The translations under genes were made by a program, and so were the position numbers. From positions 420,428 through 484,427 of the forward strand of contig MU006231.1 of assembly GCA_010093685.1 (NCBI GenBank): a DNA stretch of 64,000 nt. The letters are read 5' to 3'. Each line of letters starts with the position of its first letter. Within the stretch, counting starts at the first letter, position 1. This DNA comes from Ophiobolus disseminans (lineage: Eukaryota; Ascomycota; Dothideomycetes; Pleosporales; Phaeosphaeriaceae). The notes under the pieces are model-generated. The model had not been told where the DNA came from. It searched no databases and worked only from the letters and a program-made list of their open reading frames with translations. Below, one piece after another: positions 43,063 through 54,800 of the stretch.

Positions 43063-45740
43063 TTAAGACGATGACTTCATACTCACATTGCCTTCCCACG
43101 TCTTGATTGCCCTACTAAAAAGTTCACGACATGGGACTCGACTACCCAGGCGCGCACAGAGAAGAAAAGCACCAGAGAGTTTGCGATGCAGGGAGTATGT
43201 TTCCTCGGGTGGTGGAGCTAAGCGCTCTTTGACCATGACGGGGATCAGACTTCGGACGCGATCTGTGATCGTCTGGTCTCGGAAATCGTAGACTTCAGGT
43301 CCATCTGCTTTGAACGGCTCGGCGAGTGTCATCACAGACTGGATGTGTGCGTCGAGCATAGTGGGTGACTCGTCGCCAGTCAGGTATCCGAGCTCGATGG
43401 AACGGTCGCGTATGGTGGTGTGGTCGCCTTTGGATGCGCCGATCAATATGTTGACGTAGGGTTCGACGAACTCATCGGGATAGTCACGACTCGCACCAAA
43501 ATCAAGAAGTTCGATCTTGTTTGATTCGGCATTGTAGAGGAAGTTTGTCCAGTTGGGATCCGTTTGCATGAATTTGAACTCGACGATCTCGCGCAAACAT
43601 AGTCGCAGAATCTGTGTGCCGATCCAGTCGCGTTGTTCCTGATTCAGGGACTTTAGCTTTGTGACGCCAACGCCATACATAAGCTCCGCTGTCAAGACCG
43701 ATGGGCCGCTGGCTTCAGCGAAGACTTTTGGGACGGTGAAGGCTTCGGTGTCATCGGCGAGAAAATCGCGGAAACGCATCTGGCACTCAGCTTCGCGGGT
43801 GTAGTCGCACTCCCAGGCCAATTCTGTGCGAGCGTTCGCAATGGTCTTGTCAAGGAACAAGCCTCTTGGCAGGAGACGAGATGCATTGAGGAGTACGGAG
43901 AGGTTGCTGAGGTCGGAGTCAATTGAGCCGGCGACACCGGGGTACTGAATCTTGACAGCAACTGCTTGCCCATTCGACTTCAGCACTGCTTTGTGGACTT
44001 GACCAATCGAGGCTGCTGCAATTGGCACCTCCTCAAATGACTCGAAGAGGTCGCGCCAGTTATCGCCTAAATTGCTAGAGAGGACTTTGTTTCGTTGCGA
44101 TGCTGGCATGTAGTCCGCGCTGTCTTGCACTCGTTGTAGAACATCGTGAATTTGTGGTGGCAGCATCTTCATATCTTGGATACTGATCATTTGTCCGAGC
44201 TTGAGAGCAGCACCTCGCATCTTGGACAACTTGGCTACCAGGATCTCGATGTTGCCCGGGCTAAGCATTAGGGAACCAGTAGTTGAAGCAGCGCTGCCTG
44301 TTACACGTCGTAAGCTTTCACCAACGGCGCCCAATGCCATACTGGTGCCGAGGCCAGCATACTGCCACATGCGACCGAATCTAGATGACGGAACTCGCGA
44401 TTCGCGTAACGCATAGGGGGCCTTCTCTGGTTCTGTGACTGTCGTGACTTCCTCTGGAGCTATCTGGGGTGTGACTGTCAGCTAATCAGCAGGCATCATG
44501 TGTAGAGCGTGGAAGAACGTACTTCAGGTGCAGCCACGTTGCTCTGTGTGTCTTGGGTGAGTTGTGACGCCAGCTCCTGCATCTCTTTCTCGGTAGTCGC
44601 GGGCTGACTTTGCTTGATCGGTGGCTCGGGTGTGGCTGTCTGACTTGGTCCCTTTGCGGTAGTCTCATGCCCATGGCCTGCTTGGTATTGAGGTGGTATG
44701 AAAGGGTTCTTGCTGGGCGGCCCCTGCCGTCTGGCGTATTCCTTCTTCGAGTAGGGATCGTTTCCAAGCATCTGTGCAACCCGTGTCGAGTGGAACACAT
44801 CTGTGTTGACGCCTTCTGGCAAGTCTTCCTGCTCTGCAACTTGGGCTTCTCTCGAGTCCTTCTGCGAGTAGAAGACATCTTGGTTCAACTGTTTATCATC
44901 TACATGCCTGTCGCTTGCTTGTTGTGTTCCAGTGTGACTGGGCAGCTGTGTTTGAGGCTGAGCCGAGGGTGTAGGCTGTGACTCGACTGATCTCGCGTAG
45001 AAGACGTCTCGATCGTGGCCTGTCTCGAGGCTCTGGATTCGCGATGATTTCGGCGGTTGTTGTAGGTCGTTCGCATGTGAAGGTATAGTTTCGGTCGCTG
45101 CTAAAGATCGTCCTGCCGGTTGCCCTGGTAGTGGTATGGTAGACTGGTCCGACTCTACTGGCTTGATCTCTTCGTCCTCTGCACGTGGCTTGCCCTTCTC
45201 CTCCACAAGAGGCTCCTTCGGCGCTTCTGGAACTGGCCTCTTATAAAAGATATCTTGTCCTACCTCCTCCTGCTCCAGAGTAACGCCGGCCGTGGGTATC
45301 GTCCCATCCGGCAACGGCCGCCTCGAAGCTTTCTTCTGCTCGACCTCCAACTCGGTTTCTGGTGGTGGCCCGGCCGTAGTGTTCTGCTCTGACCGGTCAT
45401 AGTGATGGTCTTGCTCCAGCCCCTCCTTGGCAAAACTCACAGGCGCATCCCTCTGCACCGTGTCTTTCCTCGGTATGTCTTCATGCTGCCGTGTTCTAGT
45501 CGCTTGCTGGGCAGCGGCTCTTGCATATGCGGGGGCTTCCTCGCTGAAGCGCTTCGAGAGCTCGATTGCTGCCGCGGCTGTCAGAGTGACTCGATCCGTC
45601 TGATTCTTGACGGCTTTTGCTAAGGAGGATGTCTTGTTGAATGCAGCAAGCTGGTTCGAGCGCAGCGCGATGTGCTTGGTGGCTATCGACTTGGAGGCAT
45701 TGAACAGCTTCGCGACGTCAACGAGCCGCCTACCTGCCAT
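43063..45740 (-). CDS. COQ8: COQ8/ABC1 atypical kinase, ubiquinone biosynthesis
   Basis: Two exons on the minus strand, 45740-44523 and 44463-43063, with a 59-nt intron (GTACGT..CAG, phase 0). The product is 872 residues. The catalytic half has all hallmarks of the ADCK/COQ8 family: the KxGQ motif ALKLGQMISIQD (about residues 492-503), the alanine-rich loop AAASIGQVHKA, VAVKIQYPGV, QTDPNWTNFL and the metal motif LLDFGASRDY. COQ8 supports the mitochondrial coenzyme Q biosynthetic complex as an ATPase/kinase-like protein. The N-terminal 400 residues are long and disordered, with four copies of a [QRT]D[VI]F[YH] motif (see findings). A GTGAGT near 43090 could be a donor for an alternative short tail, as the final MKSSS is poorly conserved-looking. 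Divergent from NTA1. Confidence 0.92.
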
Positions 45741-46261
45741 TGGAAGTGTGGTATAGGGCTAACGTGAATAAGAACTCATGACGCAGCTTGTCTGACAGTG
45801 TCAAAGTGGCATGAGATGCGGGTTGTGGAAAAGCATCCGTTCATCGCGTCATAGCGTACTGCAGCTAAGCTCAACAACCCTGCGCGCGTCGGCCAATCAC
45901 ACTCTAGACTACCACAACCACTGCAGGTACATTTCCACTCGAGGAACTCCCGCCAAACAATCAACAAAAAAACCGCAGGTTGTTACTCCAATTATCGGGC
46001 ATTGATCGCCGCATCTTGCGCCTGTAACAATCACATCTCAACAGTTCTTCTTGGCAGCCCCCACGACCATCAACACCAAGTGCCCCGCTTTACGTCCCCA
46101 CAATTACTCCAAACAGTGTGAATGCATTGTGAACCCGAGGTATCAACATACTGTGTGTTCACGAGCGAAACGAGCCAAGAAAGAGCTGTGAATTCTCTCA
46201 TACAATCCCAAGTCCCAATTCTTCCCACAATCCAGTAGTCGTCGCCCCACCCTTCAGCCCC
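45741..46261. promoter_or_regulatory. Divergent promoter region, COQ8 / NTA1
   Basis: 521 bases between two divergently transcribed genes. A CCAAT box lies in the context GGCCAATCAC (CCAAT at 45893-45897), about 150 bases upstream of the COQ8 start, where the fungal HAP/CCAAT-binding complex commonly acts on respiratory genes. The assignment rests on the motif and position only. Confidence 0.4.
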
Positions 46262-47188
46262 ATGGCCCTCCCAGGAGACCTCCACGACCGCAAGATGAAG
46301 ATTGCTTGCCTTCAATTCGCGCCTGAAGTCGGCAAGGTGCAAGAAAATATACGCCGCGCAGACGCCATACTCCAAAATACACGCATACCAACCGACCTCG
46401 ACTGGCTTGTACTCCCTGAACTCGCCTTCTCCGGCTATAACTTCCATTCCCTGGAGGAGATACGCCCATACCTAGAGCCCACCACAGCAGGCGTAAGCAC
46501 CCAATGGGCAGTCCAAGTAGCCCAGCACTACACATGTCATGTGACAATCGGCTACCCAGAAGCCACATCCACAACACAGTTCAACTCCACAGTAACAGTC
46601 AGTCCGACTGGTCAAATCCTCCACAACTACCGCAAATCCTTCCTCTACTACACCGACGAGACATGGGCTTCCGAAGGCCCCGGCTCAAAAGCACACATCC
46701 TATCTAACTCCTCCTCGCCGGATCAGCCCTTCTACTCCGGGCCCCTGGGTACGCTCGGCGACGTCACCCTCGGCATCTGCATGGACATTAATCCCTACCG
46801 CTTCACCGCGCCCTGGGAGAGTTACGAATTCGCTCGCACGGCACTTACACACGCCACCCCGCTGCTGTGCATATCAATGGCATGGCTGTGCCACCTCACG
46901 CCCGACGAGTTAGCGCAGGACCCAGCGCAACCAGATATCGCAACCGTAGCGTACTGGGTCGAGCGCTTCCAGCCGCTCGTCGACAGCAAGAGCGAGAAGC
47001 CCGTCTACGTCGTGCTGGCGAACCGCTGCGGCATGGAAAAGGGCGTGTGCTATGCGGGCAGCAGTACGGTGATCAAGATCCAGGGCGGCGTGGTGAGTCT
47101 GTTTGAGACGGCGGGCAAGAGCGAGGAGAAGTGTCTTGTGGTGGATTTGAGTGAGCGGCCAAAGTTTCAGGTGAGGAGTGGGCGGTAG
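46262..47188 (+). CDS. NTA1: N-terminal amidase (nitrilase superfamily)
   Basis: An intronless frame of 308 residues. The carbon-nitrogen hydrolase fold starts at KIACLQFAPEVGKVQENIRR. The catalytic Glu-Lys-Cys triad is visible as LPELAFSGYN (Glu53), YRKSFLYYTDE (Lys125) and GICMDINPYRF (Cys173). The GICMDINPYRF and ASEGPGS segments are characteristic of Nta1. Nta1 deamidates N-terminal Asn and Gln of proteins, creating tertiary degrons for the Arg/N-degron pathway. It is shorter than the budding yeast enzyme but of normal length for filamentous fungi, with the core complete. The start at 46262 is the first ATG of the frame; the Met at residue 12 also precedes the fold. Confidence 0.9.
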   Translation: MALPGDLHDRKMKIACLQFAPEVGKVQENIRRADAILQNTRIPTDLDWLVLPELAFSGYNFHSLEEIRPYLEPTTAGVSTQWAVQVAQHYTCHVTIGYPEATSTTQFNSTVTVSPTGQILHNYRKSFLYYTDETWASEGPGSKAHILSNSSSPDQPFYSGPLGTLGDVTLGICMDINPYRFTAPWESYEFARTALTHATPLLCISMAWLCHLTPDELAQDPAQPDIATVAYWVERFQPLVDSKSEKPVYVVLANRCGMEKGVCYAGSSTVIKIQGGVVSLFETAGKSEEKCLVVDLSERPKFQVRSGR

Positions 47189-48024
47189 ACATGGGGAGTC
47201 AAGACATATGATGTCATGCATGCAGGCGTGACATCTTGATTAAGGTTTTTCGCTGAGCGAGCTGTGTACAGATTCGTTATGCGAGCGACGGGTTGCAGCG
47301 ATTAGTTCAGTAGGAGGGATGCGGGAGCGGTGGACGAGAACGACGGTGGAATAGACGGATGTAATGCGAGGTGGATTGTAGAACGAGGATTGGAGGCAGG
47401 CTTGTCGTAGCAAGGCTAATGACCGATTGGGGGAGGCTATCGGCCCAGTTGCCTCAGAGAGCCTGTTCTGGGCAGGCCGCAAACAACAACTACAACAACG
47501 AACTGACAGTGAACAAGCCGGAAGGCTCATTCACGCCTTGGTATTGATATATTTCCAAGTGAGTGCTGTTCTCCTGTGTGTATTGTCGATCCTTGGTGTG
47601 TATGCAAATTTGCCTCATGCCAATCTTTCATGGAGGTAGAGATCGTGCAGTACATCGGTAGCTGTGAAGCCATTCATGCCAGTTCAGTTATCACGCCATG
47701 TCATAGCTGTTCTTGACGAAGCCCACATCACTCAAACCAACACTGTCATTGTGCGACCCAGCAAGTACATTCATTATGACTGCCTAGTCTATTCCATCAT
47801 GACTTGATTTCCGATATCATTTTCAGACCCCAAAGCGCCAGAGTGAGAGTGTCCGGTGGTGTAACATGCCCACGATTCCACTCCATGCATCCCTCAATTG
47901 AAGGTGAGCCTCGCTCCAGTGACTGCCGCCATGATTTCCGTCGTTGCTCGTTCGTGTGGTATTTGTCGTGAAGAAGGGTGTGGTGAGATCGGAGAACGAG
48001 CGGATGGGTGTCTCGGCGAGTCGT
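47189..48024. other. Intergenic region between NTA1 and RPL39
   Basis: 836 bases with convergent genes on both sides, so mainly 3' untranslated sequence is expected. Short frames at 47240-47640 have no family resemblance. Confidence 0.5.
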
Positions 48025-48349
48025 CTAGATACCGAGACGGGTCTTGCGCCAATGTCGTCGCTTGGCGTTGTACCTGTGTTGTTGCTGTTAGTCGTGTCCT
48101 GTGCAAATCGACTTTTTGGCATCTGTGCGGCGGAGGTCGATTTTGCCACGTCGGTGGCAGTGTGTTGTGTGTATCGTACCTGATGGTGTTGCCGGTCCTG
48201 AGGCGGATCCACTGAGGGATGGGGCGGTTCTGCTTCTGCGCACGCGCAAGCTTCTGCTTGGTGCGGAATGACTTGTGGGACTGCGGGGAGTGTCAGAATT
48301 ATTCTAGCGGTAATAATTTATCGTCGTGAGGGTGCATTCGTACCGGCAT
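48025..48349 (-). CDS. RPL39: 60S ribosomal protein eL39
   Basis: Three exons on the minus strand: 48349-48344 (only ATG CCG), 48280-48180 and 48073-48025. Introns are 63 and 106 nt with GTACG donors and CAG acceptors. The spliced product is exactly 51 residues, the universal eL39 length. It reads MPSHKSFRTKQKLARAQKQN, then RPIPQWIRLRTGNTIRYNAK, then RRHWRKTRLGI. eL39 lines the peptide exit tunnel of the large ribosomal subunit. No single frame shows it, because the first exon carries two codons and the last sixteen. The length and near-universal sequence leave little doubt. Confidence 0.97.
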
Positions 48350-48813
48350 CGTGACTGCTTGACGGCGTAGTCGGATGTCGAAGTTGTTGTCGTTGGGTCG
48401 TGATGGAATTTCGTTAAGCAAGCGATCGAGGTGTGCGTGCACGGTCCGCCAAGACGGTTGGAGACTAGGCCACTTTCGGAGCGCTAGTGGAGGGCAAACT
48501 TCATCGCGCAACACTCCGATGATCGCACTTGGGACGATGAAGACAGTGCGAATGATCCGAATACAACTAATTGCAGTCCCCTCGAGGAAGCGGTGTCTAA
48601 GACGATGCTTTCTGGCAGCCGACTGATCAGGGCCCGTACTCTTTCCAGATGTTCGGCTATCACTCATCACGCCACTGCATCCACATGTCCCAGACCAATA
48701 CACTCAAGAGCTAGGGACGACGATGCATCACATGTGGATACTACCCCAGCAAGGTCTAGGTCCGCCTCATTCCCAAACTTCGCGTACGCGGTCCGAATCA
48801 TTGCATTCATCTG
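48350..48813. other. Intergenic region upstream of BTB gene pair
   Basis: 464 bases between the divergently transcribed RPL39 and first BTB genes. It should contain the RPL39 promoter. A leader exon of the BTB gene may also lie near its right end (see that entry). Confidence 0.45.
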
Positions 48814-48837
48814 ATGGTTGCTTATCGATACAGGACC

Positions 48838-49758
48838 ATGGCCTCGGACATTGTCATAGTGCGTGTGGGAGATGCATCAGTCGACTTCTCCGTCCACAAA
48901 GACATCCTTTTTTCGGTGTCTCGCTTCTTCCATAGAGCCTGGGATCGCTCTTTTCTTGGTGTTAAAGAACGTATCATCACGCTCCGTGACGTGAGCGAGG
49001 CGACATTTCGAATATTTCTTACCTGGTGCTACTCGCAATGCCTTCCTGGTACGAACTACGGGGATGTCCTGGCTGCGGATAATGCTGTCTCTTCAAATGT
49101 GAAGAAACCCAGGAATAAGCGCCTGTTCGATGAATATGTATCCGGGAAGTCACCCTACCTTCGCAAGATGGCCCAAGAGGAAGTTGACAAGCGTTTTCAC
49201 AACAATCCAGCCTGGCACGCAACATACCAGGAAGTTGTCGAGTCCCTTGTTCGCCTGTACCTGTTCGCCCAAAAATACTCAATCGATCAACTTCAAGACG
49301 ATGTCATGTCGACATACATGGGATATTGCGTCTCGTACGGCCTCTACCCTGACCCAGATGACGTTGATATCATCGAGCTCGCCTACGCGAACTTGCCAGC
49401 CACCTCTCCGCTCTCACGGTACTTTGTCTTATCGACGGTATATTTCTGGACACCGGTAAGAGCAACTCTGGAGTCCGGCAAGTTGGGACGTCTTCACAAG
49501 CGGTTCATTCTCGATGTTATGACCGCTCAGGCTCAACGCGGACAGCCTCCAAATAAGGGTGAAAACAGCGCAACGAAGCTGGTGCCCAACTTGGCAAGGT
49601 ACGGTTTGGAGAATTCATGTACTTTCCACGAGCATAAATCCACCAGTGAGCAGGACTGTCGGTGCCGCATGACCAACTCCAAGTTCATCTTCGACAGTTT
49701 GCTGGATGCATGTGTAAAGGAGGCCCAGTTGAAAGTATCGAAGGCCACCAGAAATTAA
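48838..49758 (+). CDS. BTB/POZ-domain protein, intact copy 1
   Basis: An intronless frame of 306 residues from MASDIVIVRVGDASVDFSVH. The BTB fold continues with KDILFSVSRFFHRAWDRSF and ATFRIFLTWCYSQ. After a charged linker comes the conserved helix pair ESLVRLYLFAQKYSIDQLQD and NLPATSPLSRYFVLSTVYFW. The C-terminal cysteine module is SCTFHEHKSTSEQDCRCRM. This is a large ascomycete family of BTB proteins of unknown function, possibly substrate adaptors for Cullin-3. The frame is open to 48814. However ATACAG just before GACCATGGCC looks like an intron acceptor, and the paralogue at 50047 has an intron at the same place. A short upstream coding exon is therefore possible. Confidence 0.85.
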   Translation: MASDIVIVRVGDASVDFSVHKDILFSVSRFFHRAWDRSFLGVKERIITLRDVSEATFRIFLTWCYSQCLPGTNYGDVLAADNAVSSNVKKPRNKRLFDEYVSGKSPYLRKMAQEEVDKRFHNNPAWHATYQEVVESLVRLYLFAQKYSIDQLQDDVMSTYMGYCVSYGLYPDPDDVDIIELAYANLPATSPLSRYFVLSTVYFWTPVRATLESGKLGRLHKRFILDVMTAQAQRGQPPNKGENSATKLVPNLARYGLENSCTFHEHKSTSEQDCRCRMTNSKFIFDSLLDACVKEAQLKVSKATRN

Positions 49759-50046
49759 TTTACAGGAGGGTAGCTGAAAGCTCCACAAGTCATTGCTTGT
49801 AAGAAACGAACACGACGGTTTCACTCCCAGAAAACCACGACTCTCAGCGCACGCTCATTGTTCGACAGACGCTTTCACGCCTGATTCTCATTGCGGGTGC
49901 ATCGCACTACATAACCATCACTGCGCGTTATCTCTAATCTTGTTCTCGCCACTCTGTACTTGATCTCCAACTCCCCACTCTCTGGTCTCCACTCCAATCT
50001 CAACACAAACGCCCTCAACCGGAAATCATAGCTTGACTACTACACT

Positions 50047-51167
50047 ATGGCGCCTGATAAGACCAACGCTGCCCCAAATCTCCTGTAGGTCCAGGTCTCC
50101 TTTCACTATTCTCGGTTGATGCGCTAACAAAAATGGATTAGCAAAATGAACTTCGATCTTGTCACCATTCGCGTTGGCGAAACAGGCCATACAGTAGACT
50201 TCCCCGTTTATCGTGAGCTACTTTCCTCAGTCTCGCCTTACTTTCGAAGTGTTTTCGAGGGAGGATTCAAGGAGGCAGACGACCGCGTTATTTCTTTGGT
50301 CGATGTCACAGAGCAGACTTTTAGAATATTCCTCCAATGGGCGCATGCACAAGCTTACCGGTCTGGATCAGGTGCATTGATCCCCGACATCTCTGTTCTG
50401 CCTGCGTCAGTCGGCACAGAATCTGGCCAGGCAGCACAAGCCACAGGTATGAAATAAGAGCGCAGACTACTGCTTCATTTATAGTCCTATTACTGACACG
50501 GACACAGATATTTCTGCTTTGCCAAATATCCCCAAAGCTCAACGGGAGTCGCTGGATCAGGCTTTTGACCAGCCTCACTACCAAAGTCAACCACGAAGCA
50601 ACGACACCCGGGCGAAGATGTACTACCACGACAAGACCTGGCAGGAAAACTACCGAATGATGCTGGAGTCTTACCTGAATGTCTTTGTGTTCGCTGATCA
50701 ATACACTGTGCACCAGCTACGCGACGATATCCTTACCGCAATGGTAGGCCAGGCACACACCTGGGAGTGGTTCCCAGATCTAGACGAAGATCTCCTAACC
50801 TCTGCGTACGACCGTCTTCCCAACTCGGCGCAGTTTATCCGTTTCCTCGTTCTGTCGACCACCTACTGTTGGGTCGCGGACACGGATTGTGTCGCTCGGA
50901 CAGAATTGCTGCGACAGTGGAATCCAGATTTTGCCTTTGAGGTGAGCCTCGTCTTAGCACAAATTGTTCACAATTTTTCGTAATCAGGAGGAGTACGCCA
51001 GCTGTTTTGACGAGGACCTGCGCTCGTGTGCCATGCATGAGCATCTCGTGCTTGACAAGGATCAATGTCGTGAGCGCATGAAGAACAAGACTCATGTCTT
51101 TGCAGAGCTCATCGATGCATGCGCCAAAGACAGTGTCTCGATGGTCCAAGAGCAAAAGAAGGACTAA
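50047..51167 (+). CDS. BTB/POZ-domain protein, intact copy 2
   Basis: Four exons: 50047-50084, 50142-50446, 50508-50941 and 50988-51167. Introns are 57, 61, 46 nt and all junctions keep frame. The product is 318 residues. MAPDKTNAAPNLLKMNFDLV leads into the BTB fold (TVDFPVYRELLSSVSPYFRS, TFRIFLQWAHAQAY). Then come ESYLNVFVFADQYTVHQLRD, the block RLPNSAQFIRFLVLSTTYCW and the cysteine module RSCAMHEHLVLDKDQCRER. It is a tandem paralogue of the gene at 48838, same orientation, about 290 bases downstream, but it contains introns where that copy has none. The conserved layout lets the broken copies at 14 and 29 kb be recognised. Function unknown; protein-protein interaction is expected from the BTB fold. 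Confidence 0.88.
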
Positions 51168-51881
51168 ATGGTTATGGGCATGAATGGTTAGTAACGTTCA
51201 TGGTGACCTTCGACCGATGTTTCTGGATACGTTAACAAAGGACCTCTCGATGCAGCACGGGTTGTTTCCATATTCTCAATGTAAAACACGTAACTCTACA
51301 ATGTCGATAACGGCCAGACAAGCATGACAGAAAGTTCAGATCACTGTTTCCAGTGTTTCACATACATTCGCCAATCCGAAAAGCGTCGATTGACTGAAAA
51401 CAATGCGCTTCGTCTCCTCTGGCCAGTAAAGTGTCGCAGGTCGAAACTCAAAGACCACCTAAAGATTTCCACACGGCGAGCCCGGCCGTGAAGCTCTCCG
51501 CCTGTCAAACCCCTTTTAGATGCTTTTGATAGCCTTGCTTTGGCGCGAGATCGAGATTTCGCCTAAATCGGCTAGCCTAGCTTTGTGAGGCTGAACTCCT
51601 TACCTATTCAAGTTATGGACCACGACTTTAGATCAGTTTTCTTCGGTAAAACAACAGCCTCGCCTCTAGAACATCGTGATGTGGCTACCTGTGGTTGACG
51701 CCGTGGTGTGACTTTCTTGCCCCCTGATGTTTCTTCGTTTGAGGAATTGTTCTGGCGCATGTGCTGGCATCAAAATGGACCATCTGGGCTCTACTTTCCT
51801 TCGCCACTCACCGCGCTCTCCAACTTCGTCGCTCTTTTGTGTTGTTGCAGTTCCATTCTTTAATTTGCGGTTGTTGATACC
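51168..51881. other. Intergenic region upstream of chitin-binding gene
   Basis: 714 bases, including the promoter of the secreted chitin-binding protein. No gene or RNA recognised. Confidence 0.5.
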
Positions 51882-54800
51882 ATGCGTTTCCTAATTTGGT
51901 TGGCTGTCTCTTTGACCCAACTCACACTCGCTCAACGCATTAGCACATCTGCGCGCTGTGGTCCTGACTTTGGACTTACTTGCAAAGGTAGCAGGTATGG
52001 CGACTGCTGCAGGTAAGCGCGATACTCGACGTTCAATCATATGTCAAGTGTACTAACTCCCGATTAGTCAGTATTCGTAAGCGCGAACCTCGACAATCAT
52101 GTGTCAAAGGTGTTAACCTTCGTTCAGTTACTGTGGATCGACCGATGGCTACTGCGGTAAAGGCTGCCAGGAAGGCTTTGGAACGTGCAAAGGTGAGAAA
52201 GTTGCTTGGCGCGTGGTGTTGGAGCAGTGGCTTATAGTAATGCAGGTTCAGCATCATCAATCAGGGTCTCTTCCACGCCCCCAGTCAAAACCACTACTCC
52301 CGTTCCTTCTGCGAATACCTCTCCCACTCGAATCGCTTCATCGGCTGCTCCTGCCTCGACTTTGAAGGTGACCACCAATGCTCGGTGTGGAAGCGCCTAC
52401 GATGCCTCTCCCAAAGGCCAAACGTGCCAGGGTTCCAAATACGGCAATTGCTGTTCGCAATACTCCTACTGTGGTTCAACTGACGCATATTGCGGTCAAG
52501 GGTGTCAATCTCTATTTGGTGGGTAGTGCGGACATGCTTAGCACGCGAACCACACACTGACTGTTTGTTAGGCAGCTGCAAACCCGTTTCCTCTTCGGTT
52601 AGATTGTCAAGTTCCACGTCGAGAACCTCCAGCGCAGTCTCATCTTCCGCCTCAAACTCGAGAACGTCAACAACAAGCAGCGCTAGCTCTTCTCTATCCA
52701 GCTCCGGAGCCTCGACTAGCACAAGTGTAATCTTATCGAGCTCTACCTCGAGATCCTCAACGGTCAGCAGCTCGATATCTGCCTCTTCGAGCGCCATATC
52801 GTCCACATCTTCCTCCGCGATGCCCACACCTAGTTCGTCGTCTGTCTCGTCCACGCTTAGTACAACATTGTCTGGAATCCCAGCAGTTGTCACGAGTTCT
52901 TCCCCTGTAGCCTCCTCGTGCGCTGCTCAAATCACGAATATCGTCAAGAATGGGCAGTTCAATAACGGGAACAGCAACCCCTGGACTGCGACTACTGATC
53001 AGTTCCTTAGTCCTGGTGTGACAACAGGCACTGGACATGACGACTCGACTTACTTCTCATTCTTCACGGATTACCCAACTGGCGCCAATGGAGCACTGAG
53101 CCAGACCCTACAGACTATTCCTGCGGGCACAGTCGTTGATTGCTATGCGTGGATCGCGACCGCTCGTTATGATAGTGGTTCGACTCGGATCCAGCTGTCC
53201 CTCAACAACCAGCGTTGTGGAGGTGAGTCTATCTCGGGCGACAAAACATGGACGCGCATGGGTAGTCGCATCACCCTTAGTGCCGATGTAACTGAACTTC
53301 GGATCACGGTGGGCGCCGACGGGTCTGGTGGTCGCGAATCATATGAGGTGCTGGTGGACGACGTTTCTGTTCTCCCTGTTTCGGGCCCCGGACTCCCTCG
53401 ATGTAGCAACGCTGCGGTGTCGTCGTCGACATTGTCTGCGACGCTATCATCTGCGCTTAGCTCAACTTCGGCATCTTCTTCAACGCCCCTGACATCCTCC
53501 TCAACGACTTTGTCGTCTTCTTCGACCTCTTTGGTCGCCCCATTGGCCTCATCGTCATCGCCGGCGTCGTCACCATCCGCAGCAGCCTGCAATCCTAAAG
53601 CCAACTACATCACCAACGGCCAGTTCGCTTCCTTCGTTGGATGGACCGAAGCCGGTGATGTCAGTTATAGGGACCTCCCTTCAGAGGGTGGGCACAACGA
53701 TGGACCATACTACGAATATGGATCGGGAGGCTCAAGACTGACTCAAATTGTCGGCATTCCTGCCGGCACAGAAGTGAGCTGCTCAGCCTGGGCCCAGATA
53801 CTCGTTGAATATGAGCAACCCAGGACTTTCGAGATGCTCATCGATGGGGTACGCTGTGCTTCACTAGTATCTCAGCCAGAGGGTGGTTGGCGTCAACTTA
53901 CTGGTGTGCCAATCACAGTGATTGGAGACCAGCACCAAGTGGTTCTCTCCATATCAGCTGTAAGCAAAACCAAATCCAGACAAACTTCTTGACAAGCACT
54001 GATTCTGTATCGCAGCCAAATGGTGTAGGCTTTGTTTTTGGATGGGACGATGTGACTGTGGCCTATGTTTCTTGCAAAGGTGCTACTACTTCACCTAGTG
54101 CATCACTCATCTCATCGACGAGTTCTGCCGTATCGACACTGACGACATCGTCTCGAGTTTTGACCTCAACAGCAAGCCCGTCTTCATCGTTTCAGGTTCC
54201 GACCTCTATAGCAAGCCCGTCCTCATCGCCATCGCCAAGTTCATCGACCCCATCTTGCAGCAACCTTGGAGATTACGGCGTCAAGAATGGACAATTCTTG
54301 ACTGGGCAGCAACCTTGGACCTATGACCGTGTTGACCAGCTACCAACAACCGGCGCAGTTGCTAGTAGTGGACATGGAGACAACTCGTATTTCGCCGCAA
54401 AATCCCTTCAGCTTGGTATCAGTGGGCCTGAAATCACTTTTGCTCTTAGGCAGTCGAGTGTCCGCATTCCCGACGGCACCAAAGTACGATGTTCCGCATG
54501 GGCAAAGATGAAGCGCGGTAACCTCGGGACGTCTACCTTCAAGATGTATATCGACGGCAAACCCTGTGCCGGGACGTCCATGGGTGGTGCGAGCCTTTGG
54601 CAACAGCTGGTTGAACAAGGTGATACGGATGCTCTCACAGTGTCCGACAACTATCACACCGTATCCATCATGGCTGCTACGGCGTATAGTAATACCCAGG
54701 TTGAGTTTGGATTCGACGACATCGCTATATTTTACGTTTCTGGACCAGATGAAGGGAAGTGTCTTGGTTGGGGTTCTTCACCTCTCCCCTCCTCGACGCT

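Noticed and set aside
52294..52893. Minus-strand acidic frame of 199 codons opposite the Ser-rich linker
   Set aside because: Ser/Thr codon repeats read in reverse give Asp/Glu/Val runs, a composition artefact.
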